Shown: piece after piece, positions 28,554-37,779 of the stretch
Layout of the letters: every line of letters begins with the position of its first letter
Position numbering within the stretch: the stretch's first letter is position 1
From: Opitutaceae bacterium
GTDB taxonomy: Bacteria; Verrucomicrobiota; Verrucomicrobiia; Opitutales; Opitutaceae
Assembly: GCA_028280945.1 (NCBI GenBank)
Contig: JANQKV010000056.1
Span: 1 to 64,000, forward strand
Length of the DNA stretch: 64,000 nucleotides
Direction of reading: 5' to 3'
Position numbers and translations under genes: made by a program
Notes under the pieces: generated by a model
The model's database searches: none
What the model saw: only the letters and a program-made list of their open reading frames with translations
Told to the model about the DNA's origin: nothing

Positions 28554-29177
28554 TCATGAACGCTGCCAGTGATCGGCATGAATCAGGTGCTGACTGAACT
28601 CTCGACGCTCCCGCAGCCGGAAACCCGCTTCCCGCAACCAGGGACTTGGATCCACCCGGGCGCGGGCATCCACCTCCGTCGTGCGGCGAAACACGCCGTA
28701 CATGAGCGCATGGACAATCTTGGCCCGGGATCGTTGCCACCCTTGGGCGGGAATCGCGAAGTCCGTGATCAACCAATCGGCTTGGTCGGTCAACCCAATG
28801 GCCAAGCGCGGCAGGATCTTTGCCAGCGTGTCCGCCTCGAAACAATCCAACACGCAGTGGCTTACCAAGGCATCCCATCGGGCAGCGGGAGGCTGCCACG
28901 ATTTGAGGTCGGCCTGCACCCACTTGGTCGGACCGGGCGGGACACGCCGTTTTGCTTCCCGCAGCATGGCCTTGCTGGAATCGACCACGGTGACCGGCAC
29001 GTTTGGTCGCCGTCTTCGCAATGCACTGAGAAACTGCCCGGGACCTTCACCCACGAGAAGGACGTTCTTCGCTTGATCAATCGCCCTCAGGTGGGCCACT
29101 CGCGCCCGCTGCAGTACGTCGCCCGCCAAGACGTGCTCCATCCAACGATAATGGGGGGCGAGGTGATCGAATGACAT
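28554..29177 (-). CDS. SAM-dependent methyltransferase
   Basis: 207 aa. It begins MSFDHLAPHYRWMEHVLAG, the typical N-terminus of a class I methyltransferase group. Motif I is diverged but recognisable (NVLLVGEGPGQFLSAL), followed by VTVVDSSKAMLREAKRR with the acidic ribose-binding residue, and later YGVFRRTTEVDARARVDP. The substrate is unknown. The gene lies 55 nt upstream of the CLC antiporter and downstream of a small membrane protein gene. No strong operon evidence is visible. Confidence 0.82.
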   Translation of the reverse strand: MSFDHLAPHYRWMEHVLAGDVLQRARVAHLRAIDQAKNVLLVGEGPGQFLSALRRRRPNVPVTVVDSSKAMLREAKRRVPPGPTKWVQADLKSWQPPAARWDALVSHCVLDCFEADTLAKILPRLAIGLTDQADWLITDFAIPAQGWQRSRAKIVHALMYGVFRRTTEVDARARVDPSPWLREAGFRLRERREFSQHLIHADHWQRS

Positions 29178-29240
29178 GAAAGGGAGGAAAATCCTGGCTG
29201 AGGTATGACAAAGGACACGGCACGTGCCTGAGGAGGTGAC

Positions 29241-29618
29241 CTAATGCCCGACAGTTTTCACCGAATGATGCCACCAGAATCCGGCAAGCACGGCTCCGGC
29301 GCCGTAGGCAACAAGGTCCCGCCAATCGCCGGTGGCGTGATCGAAGAGGTAAGGACCTGTGATCTCGGCGATAAATCCCCAGACCATGAGATGGAGCGCA
29401 ATTTCCCTGGCGTCGGGAACTCGATCGTGGTCGCGCCAACCGAGACGACGCTGCACCCAAAGCACGAGTGGCAGTGCGGCGGGTATGAGCAGGACATCGT
29501 TGAAATGGTTGTGCAAAAAACCCACCTCAAGACGCGGCTTCAGTCCCCATCGATTCAGCACGTAGAGCCCGATCGCGAGCAAACACAGGGGGTCACGTCC
29601 ATAGGCAAACCGCCTCAC
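29241..29618 (-). CDS. Small polytopic membrane protein
   Basis: 125 aa from GTG 29618. Three or four hydrophobic segments are visible: PLCLLAIGLYVLNRW, NDVLLIPAALPLVLWVQRRL, LHLMVWGFIAEITGPYLF and the segment around AYGAGAVLAGFWW. Conserved-looking charged motifs (HNHFNDV, GDWRD) sit between them. It resembles uncharacterised inner-membrane proteins I have seen annotated as hypothetical, and no function is assigned. The GTG start overlaps the TGA of a 22-codon hydrophobic frame (29615-29683), suggesting translational coupling. Confidence 0.6.
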   Translation of the reverse strand: MRRFAYGRDPLCLLAIGLYVLNRWGLKPRLEVGFLHNHFNDVLLIPAALPLVLWVQRRLGWRDHDRVPDAREIALHLMVWGFIAEITGPYLFDHATGDWRDLVAYGAGAVLAGFWWHHSVKTVGH

Positions 29619-29683
29619 AACAGCGCGAGGATGATCAATCCGGAAAGGGCCGCGAGTCCGAGTTTACCGAGGAAAATGAGCAT
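29615..29683 (-). CDS. Possible 22-residue membrane microprotein
   Basis: ATG 29683 to TGA 29615-29617 encodes MLIFLGKLGLAALSGLIILA plus two Leu, a single hydrophobic helix with one Lys. Its stop overlaps the GTG start of the next gene (GTGA). There is no convincing ribosome-binding site, so it may be a leader peptide or chance. Confidence 0.3.
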   Translation of the reverse strand: MLIFLGKLGLAALSGLIILALL

Positions 29684-29732
29684 GGCCGCGACGGTTGCGG
29701 AATCCCGGCGCGGCGCAAGCGCAGGTTTGGGG

Positions 29733-32357
29733 CTACTCGGCGCGGAGGGAGTCGATCGGATTTGCCGCCGCGGCCTTCCGGGCCGGCAGCCAACACGCGC
29801 TCGCGGTGACGATCGAGAGAGTCAGGACCGTGACACCGATGACCAGGGGATCGAACTTGTTGGTCTCCGGCAAAAGAGCACCCAGCCCAACGAGGCCGAT
29901 GCTCGAAAGACCCACCCCCAGAACGAGCCCTCCGGCCAGCAGCCGGGCACCTCCGCCCAAAACCAGTTTTATCATGTCCGAGGCCGCTGCCCCCAAGGCC
30001 ATGCGGATGGAAAGTTCCCGGCGGCGGTTGGCCACGGAATAGGACATGACCCCATAAAAACCGACGCAGGCGAGAGTGAGCGCCGTGAAGGCAAATGCGG
30101 CGATCAGGCGCAGAATCAATTTCTGGGGGCCGAGCGAGCTTTCCAGCCGCGAGGACAGGGTGTTCATCCTGTCGAGCGGCAGGTTGGGGTCGAATTGATG
30201 CACGGTGGCGGATACGATCTTGGCCAAGGCCATCGGGTCACTCTCCGTGCGAATGAGAAACTTGGAATACCAGGGGAATTCCTGGTGCGGCACAAAGAAG
30301 GTGGGGGCGGGAGGCTGGTGCAGTCCGTCTATGCGCATGTCGGCGACCACGCCAACAACTTTCCAGGGATGGCCGTCGGCATGGATGAGTCGCCCGATGG
30401 GATCTTCGTTTTCTTTAAACAGAGTGCGGGCCAGGGCTTGGTTTATCACCATGACCTTGGCTGCTTCGGGGCGGTTGTCGTTGGTGTCAATGAACCGCCC
30501 CCGGATCAAGTGGGCTCCCAGGACGTCAAAATAGTTTTCGGAAACGTATTTGATACGCCCGTCCCGATCCGTGCGGGTTTCGGGCTCCTCTTCGAGGCTA
30601 TAGAAGTAGCTTTGGCCATCCGGGCCAAACGGCAGGTCGTCGGTCGTCGCCACCGCGGTTACGCCGGGCAGGGCGGACAGGGTGTTGCGCACATCCGCCA
30701 GGAATTCCATGCGAGCATTCGCTTCGTCATACCGGCCGCTGTAGGGCATGGTGAGATCAAAGAGCAGCACGTTGTCGGGGTTGAACCCCGGCGGGGCGGT
30801 CACGGTGCGGACCATGTCGCGGACCAGGAAACCGGTCGCGATGAGAAGCACGGTTGTGAGCGCAACTTCGACGACGATGAGCAATGATTGGCTACGGTTG
30901 CGGCTCCCGTCGGTGGTCCCGCCAGTGTTGTTTTTCAGGGCCGTGTTGGGATCGGCGAACTGCGCTTTCCACGCCGGCACGACCCCAAAAAGCAATCCGG
31001 TCGCGCCACTTGCCAGCAGGGAAAAACCCAGCACGCGCAGGTCCAGTTGAGGGTTCATGGTGGCGGGCAGCATGCCGCTGCTGAGTTGCTCCAGCAGCTT
31101 TAGCGATACTTCCGCGACGACGATTCCCGCAACTCCGCCCAGCAAGGCCAGGAGGAGGCTTTCGGTGATGACCTGGCGCATGATACGTCCGCTGCTGGCA
31201 CCAAGGGCGGAGCGCAGCGCGATCTCGCGTTGGCGTACGCTGGTGCGAGCCAGGAGGAGGTTGGCCACATTGGCGCACGCGATCAGCAACACCAGCGACA
31301 CCGCACCAAGCAGGATGAGGAGAAACGGGCGGGACTCTTCCGCAAGCAGCGACTGAAAGGGTGTGCCGCCCACGCTCCAGTCCTGTTTGAAGTCGGGATA
31401 AGTGTCCCGCAGCTCGGTCTTGACGGCATTAAGCTGTGCGAGGCCGGAGGTGGGGGACGCCGATGCCTTGAGGCGGCCGATGGCGTTGCTGCGATGCACT
31501 TGGTGGGATGCCTTGTAGGTGCCTACTTCAAGCACGTGGGGCAGGAAAATCTGCACGCCGCGTTCATGCCAAATTTGCTGGGGGTAGACGCCAATGATCT
31601 CGTGGGGGGTGCCGTCGATGATTAGCGATTGGCCCAGGGCCGAGTCTTTGCCGCCGAAGCGTGTTCGCCAAAAGGTTTCGGAGAGAATGGCCACAGTGTT
31701 TCGTCCGCCGACCACTTCGTCCCCCTCCCGGAAGTCGCGCCCTCGCAGCAGGGGCAGGCCAAAAACTTCGGCAAAACCGTGCGAAACGGAAAGGGCCCAC
31801 AGTTTCTCCGGATCTCCCAGTCCCGTGAGGTCGTAGAGATCATTGGTGTAGATGGTCAGCGCCTCGAATTCGGTCTGGTGCATCCGCCAGTCGCGGAAGG
31901 CGGCGCCCGAAACGGAATTGCGGTTCCCATTGGAATTCAGTTCGTGGATACTGATCAGGCGATCGGGTTCCGGGTAGGGCAGTGGTCGCAACAGGACGGC
32001 GTCGACCGCACTGAAGATGGCGGTGTTGGCTCCGATCCCGATGGCCAGGGTCGCGACAGCGACGACGGTGAATCCCGGTGATTTGACCATCATGCGTAAG
32101 GCGAAGCGCACGTCCTGGCCCATCCCGTCCCACCAAGCCCCCAGGCGGTTGTCCCGTACTTCTTCCGTGCGAGCGTCGACGGAGCCGAAGGTGGCGGCGG
32201 CAAGGCGCCGGGCGGTGGCGGGGGTTTCGCCGTTGGCGATGCGGCGCTCGGTTTCGGCTTCGATGTGGTGGCGCATTTCCTCCGCCATTTCCGTTTCGAA
32301 GCGGTTGCGGAACAAGCGGCGGCGAATTCTAACGATGAGGCGGTGCATGAAAATCAT
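29733..32357 (-). CDS. ADOP-type orphan permease 6 of the cluster (MacB_PCD-FtsX twice)
   Basis: 874 aa. The N-terminal cytoplasmic extension is RFETEMAEEMRHHIEAETE ... DARTEEVRDNRLGAWW. Then TM1 (VAVATLAIGIGANTAIF), a periplasmic core, and FtsX domain 1 (LLLARTSVRQREIALRSALG). A second core and FtsX domain 2 (RRRELSIRMALGAAASDMI) follow, ending PIDSLRAE. This is the architecture of 'acidobacterial duplicated orphan permeases', which lack their own ATPase and have no established substrate. The ATG at 32357 overlaps the upstream permease stop by 4 nt (ATGA), so the two are translationally coupled. An alternative in-frame ATG is 9 nt further in. It is the last gene of the ADOP array. Confidence 0.93.
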   Translation of the reverse strand: MIFMHRLIVRIRRRLFRNRFETEMAEEMRHHIEAETERRIANGETPATARRLAAATFGSVDARTEEVRDNRLGAWWDGMGQDVRFALRMMVKSPGFTVVAVATLAIGIGANTAIFSAVDAVLLRPLPYPEPDRLISIHELNSNGNRNSVSGAAFRDWRMHQTEFEALTIYTNDLYDLTGLGDPEKLWALSVSHGFAEVFGLPLLRGRDFREGDEVVGGRNTVAILSETFWRTRFGGKDSALGQSLIIDGTPHEIIGVYPQQIWHERGVQIFLPHVLEVGTYKASHQVHRSNAIGRLKASASPTSGLAQLNAVKTELRDTYPDFKQDWSVGGTPFQSLLAEESRPFLLILLGAVSLVLLIACANVANLLLARTSVRQREIALRSALGASSGRIMRQVITESLLLALLGGVAGIVVAEVSLKLLEQLSSGMLPATMNPQLDLRVLGFSLLASGATGLLFGVVPAWKAQFADPNTALKNNTGGTTDGSRNRSQSLLIVVEVALTTVLLIATGFLVRDMVRTVTAPPGFNPDNVLLFDLTMPYSGRYDEANARMEFLADVRNTLSALPGVTAVATTDDLPFGPDGQSYFYSLEEEPETRTDRDGRIKYVSENYFDVLGAHLIRGRFIDTNDNRPEAAKVMVINQALARTLFKENEDPIGRLIHADGHPWKVVGVVADMRIDGLHQPPAPTFFVPHQEFPWYSKFLIRTESDPMALAKIVSATVHQFDPNLPLDRMNTLSSRLESSLGPQKLILRLIAAFAFTALTLACVGFYGVMSYSVANRRRELSIRMALGAAASDMIKLVLGGGARLLAGGLVLGVGLSSIGLVGLGALLPETNKFDPLVIGVTVLTLSIVTASACWLPARKAAAANPIDSLRAE

Positions 32358-35059
32358 TCGCTGCGCAGGGCTTCGATGGGATCAGCTCGACCGGCGCGGC
32401 GGGCAGGGAGCCAGGCCGCGCTCAAACCTACCAGGACCAGCAGCAGGCCGACTCCCACCCAGGTTCCGGGGGAAAAGGGCGAGACTTCATAAAGCTGACT
32501 GCGGATTAGATGGCTGAGTCCAAAAACGACGGGGAGTCCCGCTCCCAGTCCGATCAGCACCAATCGCAAGGCATCACCCAGAATGGGCCGCACCACATCC
32601 CGGGCTTGAGCCCCCACGGCGACTCGAATGGCGAACTCCCGTGATCTGCGAGTGACCTCGAATGCGATCAGACCATACAGCCCGATGCAGCAGAGCAGGA
32701 GGGCAACGGCTGCGAGAGCGGTCCCGAGGGTGGCGAGCAGCTTCTCACGTCCGATGTTGTGGTTCACGTTCGCCTGCATCGTGCTTACGTTCATCACTGG
32801 CACGGCGGGATCCACTGTCGCCACGGCTTTGATAATGGTTGAATTCAACCCGTCCGGCGGCAAAGGCGACCTCACCACAAAAACGGCCGAATCCATCGAA
32901 CTGTCGATAAAGCGTCCATAGAAACGCTGGCGCATGGGGAAGTAGCTGGTGGGCTGGAAGTCCTCCTTGATGTTTTGGTAGCGTGCATCGGCGACGACTC
33001 CGACAATGCGCCACTCGGCATCCCAAACCCGGATCACGTGGCCGAGAGGGTCTTCTTCCGGCAGGTAGCGATCCACGAAGCTTTGGTTTACGATGATCAC
33101 CTTCGATGACTCGCCGTCATCGGCGGGATTGAAGTGGCGACCTTTGAGAAGAGGGATCTGCAGGGTTTCAAAAAACGACTCGTTCACCGTTTGACGAAAC
33201 ATGTAGCGGCGATCGGGACCGGTGAGGGTTTTGGTGGTGAAGTTTACCCCACCCGCCGATCGGGTGTCGGCCAATAGAGGAATCTGCATCAAGGCCGCAT
33301 GGCTTATTCCGGGCACCGCCTCGAGGGAGGCCAGCACGCGGTCGTAGTAGTCCACCCGGGCTGCCCCCTGGTATCCCGAAGAGGCGGGGTTCAGCTGGAA
33401 AGTCACGAGGTCGGATGTCTTAAAACCGGTGTCGATTTGGCGAAGACTGTTCAGGCTGCGCAGCCCCAAAGTGGCTCCGGTCAGCAGGGCCAGTGACAGG
33501 CAGATTTGAGCGACGACCAAGACACGGCCGGTGCGCTGATGCGGACCCCCGGCGGATCCCCGGGATTTCAGACCCGCCAACGGATCAGCCCGGCCGGCTC
33601 GCAATGCCGGCAGCAGGCCCGCGAGAAGAATGGTGAGCAAACACGCGAGCACGCTGAAACCGAGAACCCTCTGATCCAACGCCGGATCGTAGTTTAGTCC
33701 GGCGGTGGAGCCGGCGAGAAGTCGGGAAATGGCGTGCCGTCCCCACGTTGCGATAAGGATGCCGCCGATACCGCCCAGAAATGCGAGCACTGCGCTTTCC
33801 GTAAGGGACTGGCGGATAAGACGCCGGCGCCCGGCGCCAAGGGCAACACGCAGAGCAAATTCATGTTGGCGGGAAGCGCCTCGAGCGAGTGACAGTCCGG
33901 CGAGGTTGGCGCAGGCGACGAGCATGACCAATCCCGTCACAATCAACATGGTGACAAGAGGCTGACCGTAGGATCGGCGGTCGAATCCCAAACCTCCAGC
34001 CCCGGGCTTGAGCAGAATCTGCGGGTTGGTCATGCGTTCCCGCGCATGTTCACCAAACGCGGTGGACAGGGCGGCGGTGATCGGGGCATCGCTCTGCGAG
34101 CCCGGGATCCGAGCCATCAAGCGAATGAACCAGTGCCAGTCATTGGAGAATTCCGTGTAAAGGAAGGGCGAGCGGTCCGCCATGGGAATGTATATCCCCG
34201 GTGGATTGCTCGGGCGAATGCCGTGAAACCCAGCGGGCAGCACGCCAACTATGGTATAATCCAAGCCGCGTATGCGGAGGGACCTGCCCAGCACGCCCGG
34301 ATCATGGGTGAAGTGCGAACGCCACAACTCGTGACTGATCACCGCCACATTGTCTCCGCTGGTGTCGTCGCCGGTTTGGAGCAGTCGGCCGATAAACGGG
34401 CGGACTTGGAGTCCGGAAAAAAAGTTGTCGCTCACCATTTGACCGGTCACCGCGAAAGATCGCTGGCCGGAGCGAGCCGTGATTTGATTCAGGGGGAAGT
34501 AACCGAAGAGTTCTCCTCGATCACCCAGCTGTTCGCGCAGACCCAGGAAGGTGGGATGGTTGAAGGACGGACGAACGCGGTAGTTTCCGATGGTTTCGCC
34601 AAACTCATGATTGAGGGAAGGTACCCGGACGTCTTCGCCGCTCCAATGCACAATGCGAAGCTCACCGGGATGGGGAACGGGCAGCGTTTTCAGGAGAATC
34701 GCGTTGACCAACGAAAACACCGCTGTGCTCGCGCCGATGCCGATGGCGATGGTGGCGATTGCCACCAAGGTGAATCCAGGTGATTTTCGAAGTCCGCGGA
34801 GCGCATATCGGATGTTGTGCCACACCTCTTCGAGTGACCGCCCGAGTCGACCATCCCGCACCTCTTCGGTGCGGGCGTCGATGGAGCCAAATTCGGCCGC
34901 CGCGCGCCGGCGCGCCGTCTTGGGATCCTCGCCTCCCATCACGCGTCGCTCGGTTTCCGTCTCAATGTGGAGGCGCAGTTCCTCCGCCATTTCTGATTCG
35001 AACTTCCGCCGAAACATCGTGCGGTGGAGGCGGGTCAACAAGCCGGAAAGTCTGTTCAT
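32354..35059 (-). CDS. ADOP-type orphan permease 5 of the cluster
   Basis: 901 aa. The N-terminal segment is KFESEMAEELRLHIETETE ... DARTEEVRDGRLGRSL, and TM1 is in VAIATIAIGIGASTAVFSLV. The first FtsX domain carries GASRQHEFALRVALGAGRRR and the second RRSREFAIRVAVGAQARDV. The end is DPIEALRSE. It is separated by only 13 nt from the upstream permease and overlaps the downstream one by 4 nt. Its periplasmic domain 1 has its own long insertion (HWSGEDVRVPSLNHEFGETI), similar in outline to the next two paralogues, so 35073 and 37780 are probably its closest relatives in the window. Substrate and ATPase partner are unknown. Confidence 0.93.
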   Translation of the reverse strand: MNRLSGLLTRLHRTMFRRKFESEMAEELRLHIETETERRVMGGEDPKTARRRAAAEFGSIDARTEEVRDGRLGRSLEEVWHNIRYALRGLRKSPGFTLVAIATIAIGIGASTAVFSLVNAILLKTLPVPHPGELRIVHWSGEDVRVPSLNHEFGETIGNYRVRPSFNHPTFLGLREQLGDRGELFGYFPLNQITARSGQRSFAVTGQMVSDNFFSGLQVRPFIGRLLQTGDDTSGDNVAVISHELWRSHFTHDPGVLGRSLRIRGLDYTIVGVLPAGFHGIRPSNPPGIYIPMADRSPFLYTEFSNDWHWFIRLMARIPGSQSDAPITAALSTAFGEHARERMTNPQILLKPGAGGLGFDRRSYGQPLVTMLIVTGLVMLVACANLAGLSLARGASRQHEFALRVALGAGRRRLIRQSLTESAVLAFLGGIGGILIATWGRHAISRLLAGSTAGLNYDPALDQRVLGFSVLACLLTILLAGLLPALRAGRADPLAGLKSRGSAGGPHQRTGRVLVVAQICLSLALLTGATLGLRSLNSLRQIDTGFKTSDLVTFQLNPASSGYQGAARVDYYDRVLASLEAVPGISHAALMQIPLLADTRSAGGVNFTTKTLTGPDRRYMFRQTVNESFFETLQIPLLKGRHFNPADDGESSKVIIVNQSFVDRYLPEEDPLGHVIRVWDAEWRIVGVVADARYQNIKEDFQPTSYFPMRQRFYGRFIDSSMDSAVFVVRSPLPPDGLNSTIIKAVATVDPAVPVMNVSTMQANVNHNIGREKLLATLGTALAAVALLLCCIGLYGLIAFEVTRRSREFAIRVAVGAQARDVVRPILGDALRLVLIGLGAGLPVVFGLSHLIRSQLYEVSPFSPGTWVGVGLLLVLVGLSAAWLPARRAGRADPIEALRSE

Positions 35060-35072
35060 GATGATGGTTGTT

Positions 35073-37766
35073 TTATTCGCTGCGCAGGGCGCTCAGGACG
35101 TCGATGTGGGCGGCGCGGCGAGCCGGCAGCCAGACCGCCACGGCGGAAGCCGAGGCCAGGGCCAGGATGGTGCCGAGCAGGGCGAAGGGGTCGAATGGCG
35201 TCACGTCGAAGAATGCGGCCCGCGCCATGAAGCCGAGACCGATGGCGAGCGGCAGTCCCATCAGCAGCCCCCAGATGGTGAGAAGAAGAGACTCCGAGAG
35301 CACCTTGCGGGCGATTTCACCGGGAAGCGCTCCGAGAGCCATGCGGATGCCAATCTCGGCCCGCCGCTGGTTCGTGCTGTAAGTCATGAGCCCATAGAGG
35401 CCGATGCAGCTCAGCAGAACAGCCAACCCTCCCAGCGAGCCAAACAGCATGGCGAAGGAACGCTCAATGGCGATCGAACTGTCAAACTGGGCCTCCAGGG
35501 TGGAGATGTTCGCCAGCGGAATCGACGGATCCAAGGCAGTGATTTCCTTGCGTGCCGCCGGAATGATCGCAGTCGCCGGCAGAGCGCTGCGGATGTAGAA
35601 GTCCATGGCGGGCGGTGTATTCTGGCGCGCCGAGGTGAACATGGTCATGGGGGGCTCGCTCTTGACGTCATCGTAAAGGGTTGTCCCGCACACCCCGATG
35701 ATTCGGTAATTGGTTCCTCCCATCCGCAGGGTCTGGTCGATGGGGAGTTGACCCGGGAAATGACGCTCTGCGAGCAACGCATTTATCACGGTGACAGGCT
35801 CGGAATCCACGTGGTCCTGCGGTCCAAATGCACGGCCCCTTTGGAGTCCAATGTTGAGGGTCTCGAAATAGTCGTCCGCCACCACCATGGTGTAGGCCTG
35901 CATGCGTTCGTCGGGTCGCGGCTCGCGACCGGGAATATGGAATCCACTGGAGGCCATGCTGCCGCTCAGCAGTCTGATGTTGGAAGCCGTCACGGAGGTC
36001 ACGCCGGGTATGCGGGAGAGGTTTTCCTGAGCTTGATCAAAAAACTCCAGCCGCTGTTCGTCGGCATAACCCTCCTGATCGGCATTGAGCCGGAAGATCA
36101 AAAGGTTCTGTGAATCGAAGCCCGTTTCGACCGCACGGAGATTGTCCAAGCTGCGCACGAACAGTCCGGCGCCCGTCATCAGCAATACGGAAAGGGCGAT
36201 TTGGATAATGACCAGCGCACGGCCCAGGCGATGCCGGGTGATGTTGCAGGTTCGTCCCGTCTGCAGGTCGGTGACCAGGTCGGTCCGCGAAGCCCGGAAC
36301 GCTGGCAGCAGGCCACAGAGCAGGGCGGTCGCCACGGTCACCGCCACGGCAAAGAGCATCACGTTGCCATCGGTGGTGAGGTCCAATTCCAGTCCGGGAT
36401 GGGTTGTCGGGAGGTATCTCAGCATGCCGTTTTTGAGGAGAGCACCAAACCAGAATCCACCCGCGCCGCCGCCCGCGGCCAACAGGAAGCTCTCGACCAA
36501 CAGGCGACGCATCAGGCGAAGTCGTTGGGCGCCGATGGCTGCACATATCGCGAACTCCCGGCGCCGCACCGTGGCCCGAGCCAGCAACAGCCCGGCCAGG
36601 TTGGCACATGCGATCAAGAGGATGACTCCAACGATACCCTGCAGGGCAAACAGCCGGGGGGCAATGGCTCCGCGGTTGGGCACGATGCCGGCCCGGCCAT
36701 CCTGAATCAGGACGTCAGGTTTGTTGGCGCGAGTGCTGGATTGATCGAGGGTGTGCTCAAGGCGGGACCGCAGCACGGTATGAAGCTGAGCGTTCGTCCG
36801 CTCCGGATGAAGACGCACCATCATCCTAATCCACCAATTGTCATAGGACTGCAGGGCCCGGTAGGGTTGAAGCAGGGGTTGCGCGGCCAGGGGAACGTAG
36901 ACATCGATCGGTTCCCCGGGGAACGGAGCGGCATAATCGACCGGCATGACCCCGATGATGCTGAACTTGTGCCGGTTTATGCTGATGGTCGCACCCAGGA
37001 TATCGGGATCGGCGGCATAGCGGGTTTGCCAAAGGCCATGCGTGATGACCGCGACGGGTGCCGCGTTGGCGAGATCATCCGCGGGCGCAAACACGCGACC
37101 AATTTGAGCGGAAACCTGCATGCCGTTGAAGTAGTTGCCGGATACCATCAGCACATCGGAGATTCCAACTTCTCCCCCGGCCCCCGTGGCCTGGCCGCGG
37201 ACGGGAAAGAAACCAAACACGTCGCCGAGGTCTGCGGCGCTATCCCGAAAATCCTCGAACGTGGCATGGGGAAAGGCGTTGGCCTCAAGTCGGCCGTTCA
37301 CACTGAATCCGCTGCCGGTGAAGTTGTTGAGCGAGACGTCTTCTCCCGTCCATTTCAGGATGCGCAACTGTTCAGGATTGGGCACGGGCAGGGAGCGCAA
37401 GAGCATGGCGTTCACCACACTGAAGATGGCCGTGTTCGCACCGATACCGAGGGTGAGGGTGAGAATGGCAACTCCGGTGAAAGCCCGTGACTTTCGCAAT
37501 TGGCGGAACGCAAAAACAAAATCCTGCCAGAGCTGTTCGAGCCAAACGCTCAGGCGGGCGTCCCGGACTTCCTCGGTGCGGGCATCCACGGAGCCGAACT
37601 CGGCCGCTGCACGACGACGGGCGGTGGCGGGACTCTCGCCGAGAGCGATCCGGCGTTCGGTTTCCAACTCGATGTGCGCCTGCATCTCTGCAGCCATCTC
37701 ATCCTCGAAACGACGCCGGCGAATCGAGCGGGTGAGACGAGTGAATAGTCCTTTTAACGCACTCAT
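35073..37766 (-). CDS. ADOP-type orphan permease 4 of the cluster
   Basis: 897 aa from ATG 37766 (MSALKGLFTRL), preferred over the TTG at 37778. Key segments are RFEDEMAAEMQAHIELETE, DARTEEVRDARLSVWLEQLW, RRREFAICAAIGAQRLRLM, RRAEIGIRMALGALPGEIA and the end DVLSALRSE. It is co-linear and strongly similar along its whole length to the upstream neighbour at 37780, including periplasmic blocks such as VITHGLWQTR and YDNWWIRMMVRL, so the pair arose by tandem duplication. It starts 13 nt after that neighbour ends. Confidence 0.93.
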   Translation of the reverse strand: MSALKGLFTRLTRSIRRRRFEDEMAAEMQAHIELETERRIALGESPATARRRAAAEFGSVDARTEEVRDARLSVWLEQLWQDFVFAFRQLRKSRAFTGVAILTLTLGIGANTAIFSVVNAMLLRSLPVPNPEQLRILKWTGEDVSLNNFTGSGFSVNGRLEANAFPHATFEDFRDSAADLGDVFGFFPVRGQATGAGGEVGISDVLMVSGNYFNGMQVSAQIGRVFAPADDLANAAPVAVITHGLWQTRYAADPDILGATISINRHKFSIIGVMPVDYAAPFPGEPIDVYVPLAAQPLLQPYRALQSYDNWWIRMMVRLHPERTNAQLHTVLRSRLEHTLDQSSTRANKPDVLIQDGRAGIVPNRGAIAPRLFALQGIVGVILLIACANLAGLLLARATVRRREFAICAAIGAQRLRLMRRLLVESFLLAAGGGAGGFWFGALLKNGMLRYLPTTHPGLELDLTTDGNVMLFAVAVTVATALLCGLLPAFRASRTDLVTDLQTGRTCNITRHRLGRALVIIQIALSVLLMTGAGLFVRSLDNLRAVETGFDSQNLLIFRLNADQEGYADEQRLEFFDQAQENLSRIPGVTSVTASNIRLLSGSMASSGFHIPGREPRPDERMQAYTMVVADDYFETLNIGLQRGRAFGPQDHVDSEPVTVINALLAERHFPGQLPIDQTLRMGGTNYRIIGVCGTTLYDDVKSEPPMTMFTSARQNTPPAMDFYIRSALPATAIIPAARKEITALDPSIPLANISTLEAQFDSSIAIERSFAMLFGSLGGLAVLLSCIGLYGLMTYSTNQRRAEIGIRMALGALPGEIARKVLSESLLLTIWGLLMGLPLAIGLGFMARAAFFDVTPFDPFALLGTILALASASAVAVWLPARRAAHIDVLSALRSE

Positions 37767-37779
37767 GTCCGGATCCAAG

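Noticed and set aside
29244..30887. 547-codon plus-strand frame across the membrane protein and permease 6
   Set aside because: It is antisense to two well-supported genes and its product has no signal peptide or recognisable motif.
34611..36113. 500-codon plus-strand frame antisense to permeases 4 and 5
   Set aside because: It spans a gene boundary of two real permeases and the product is Arg/Ser-rich without domains.
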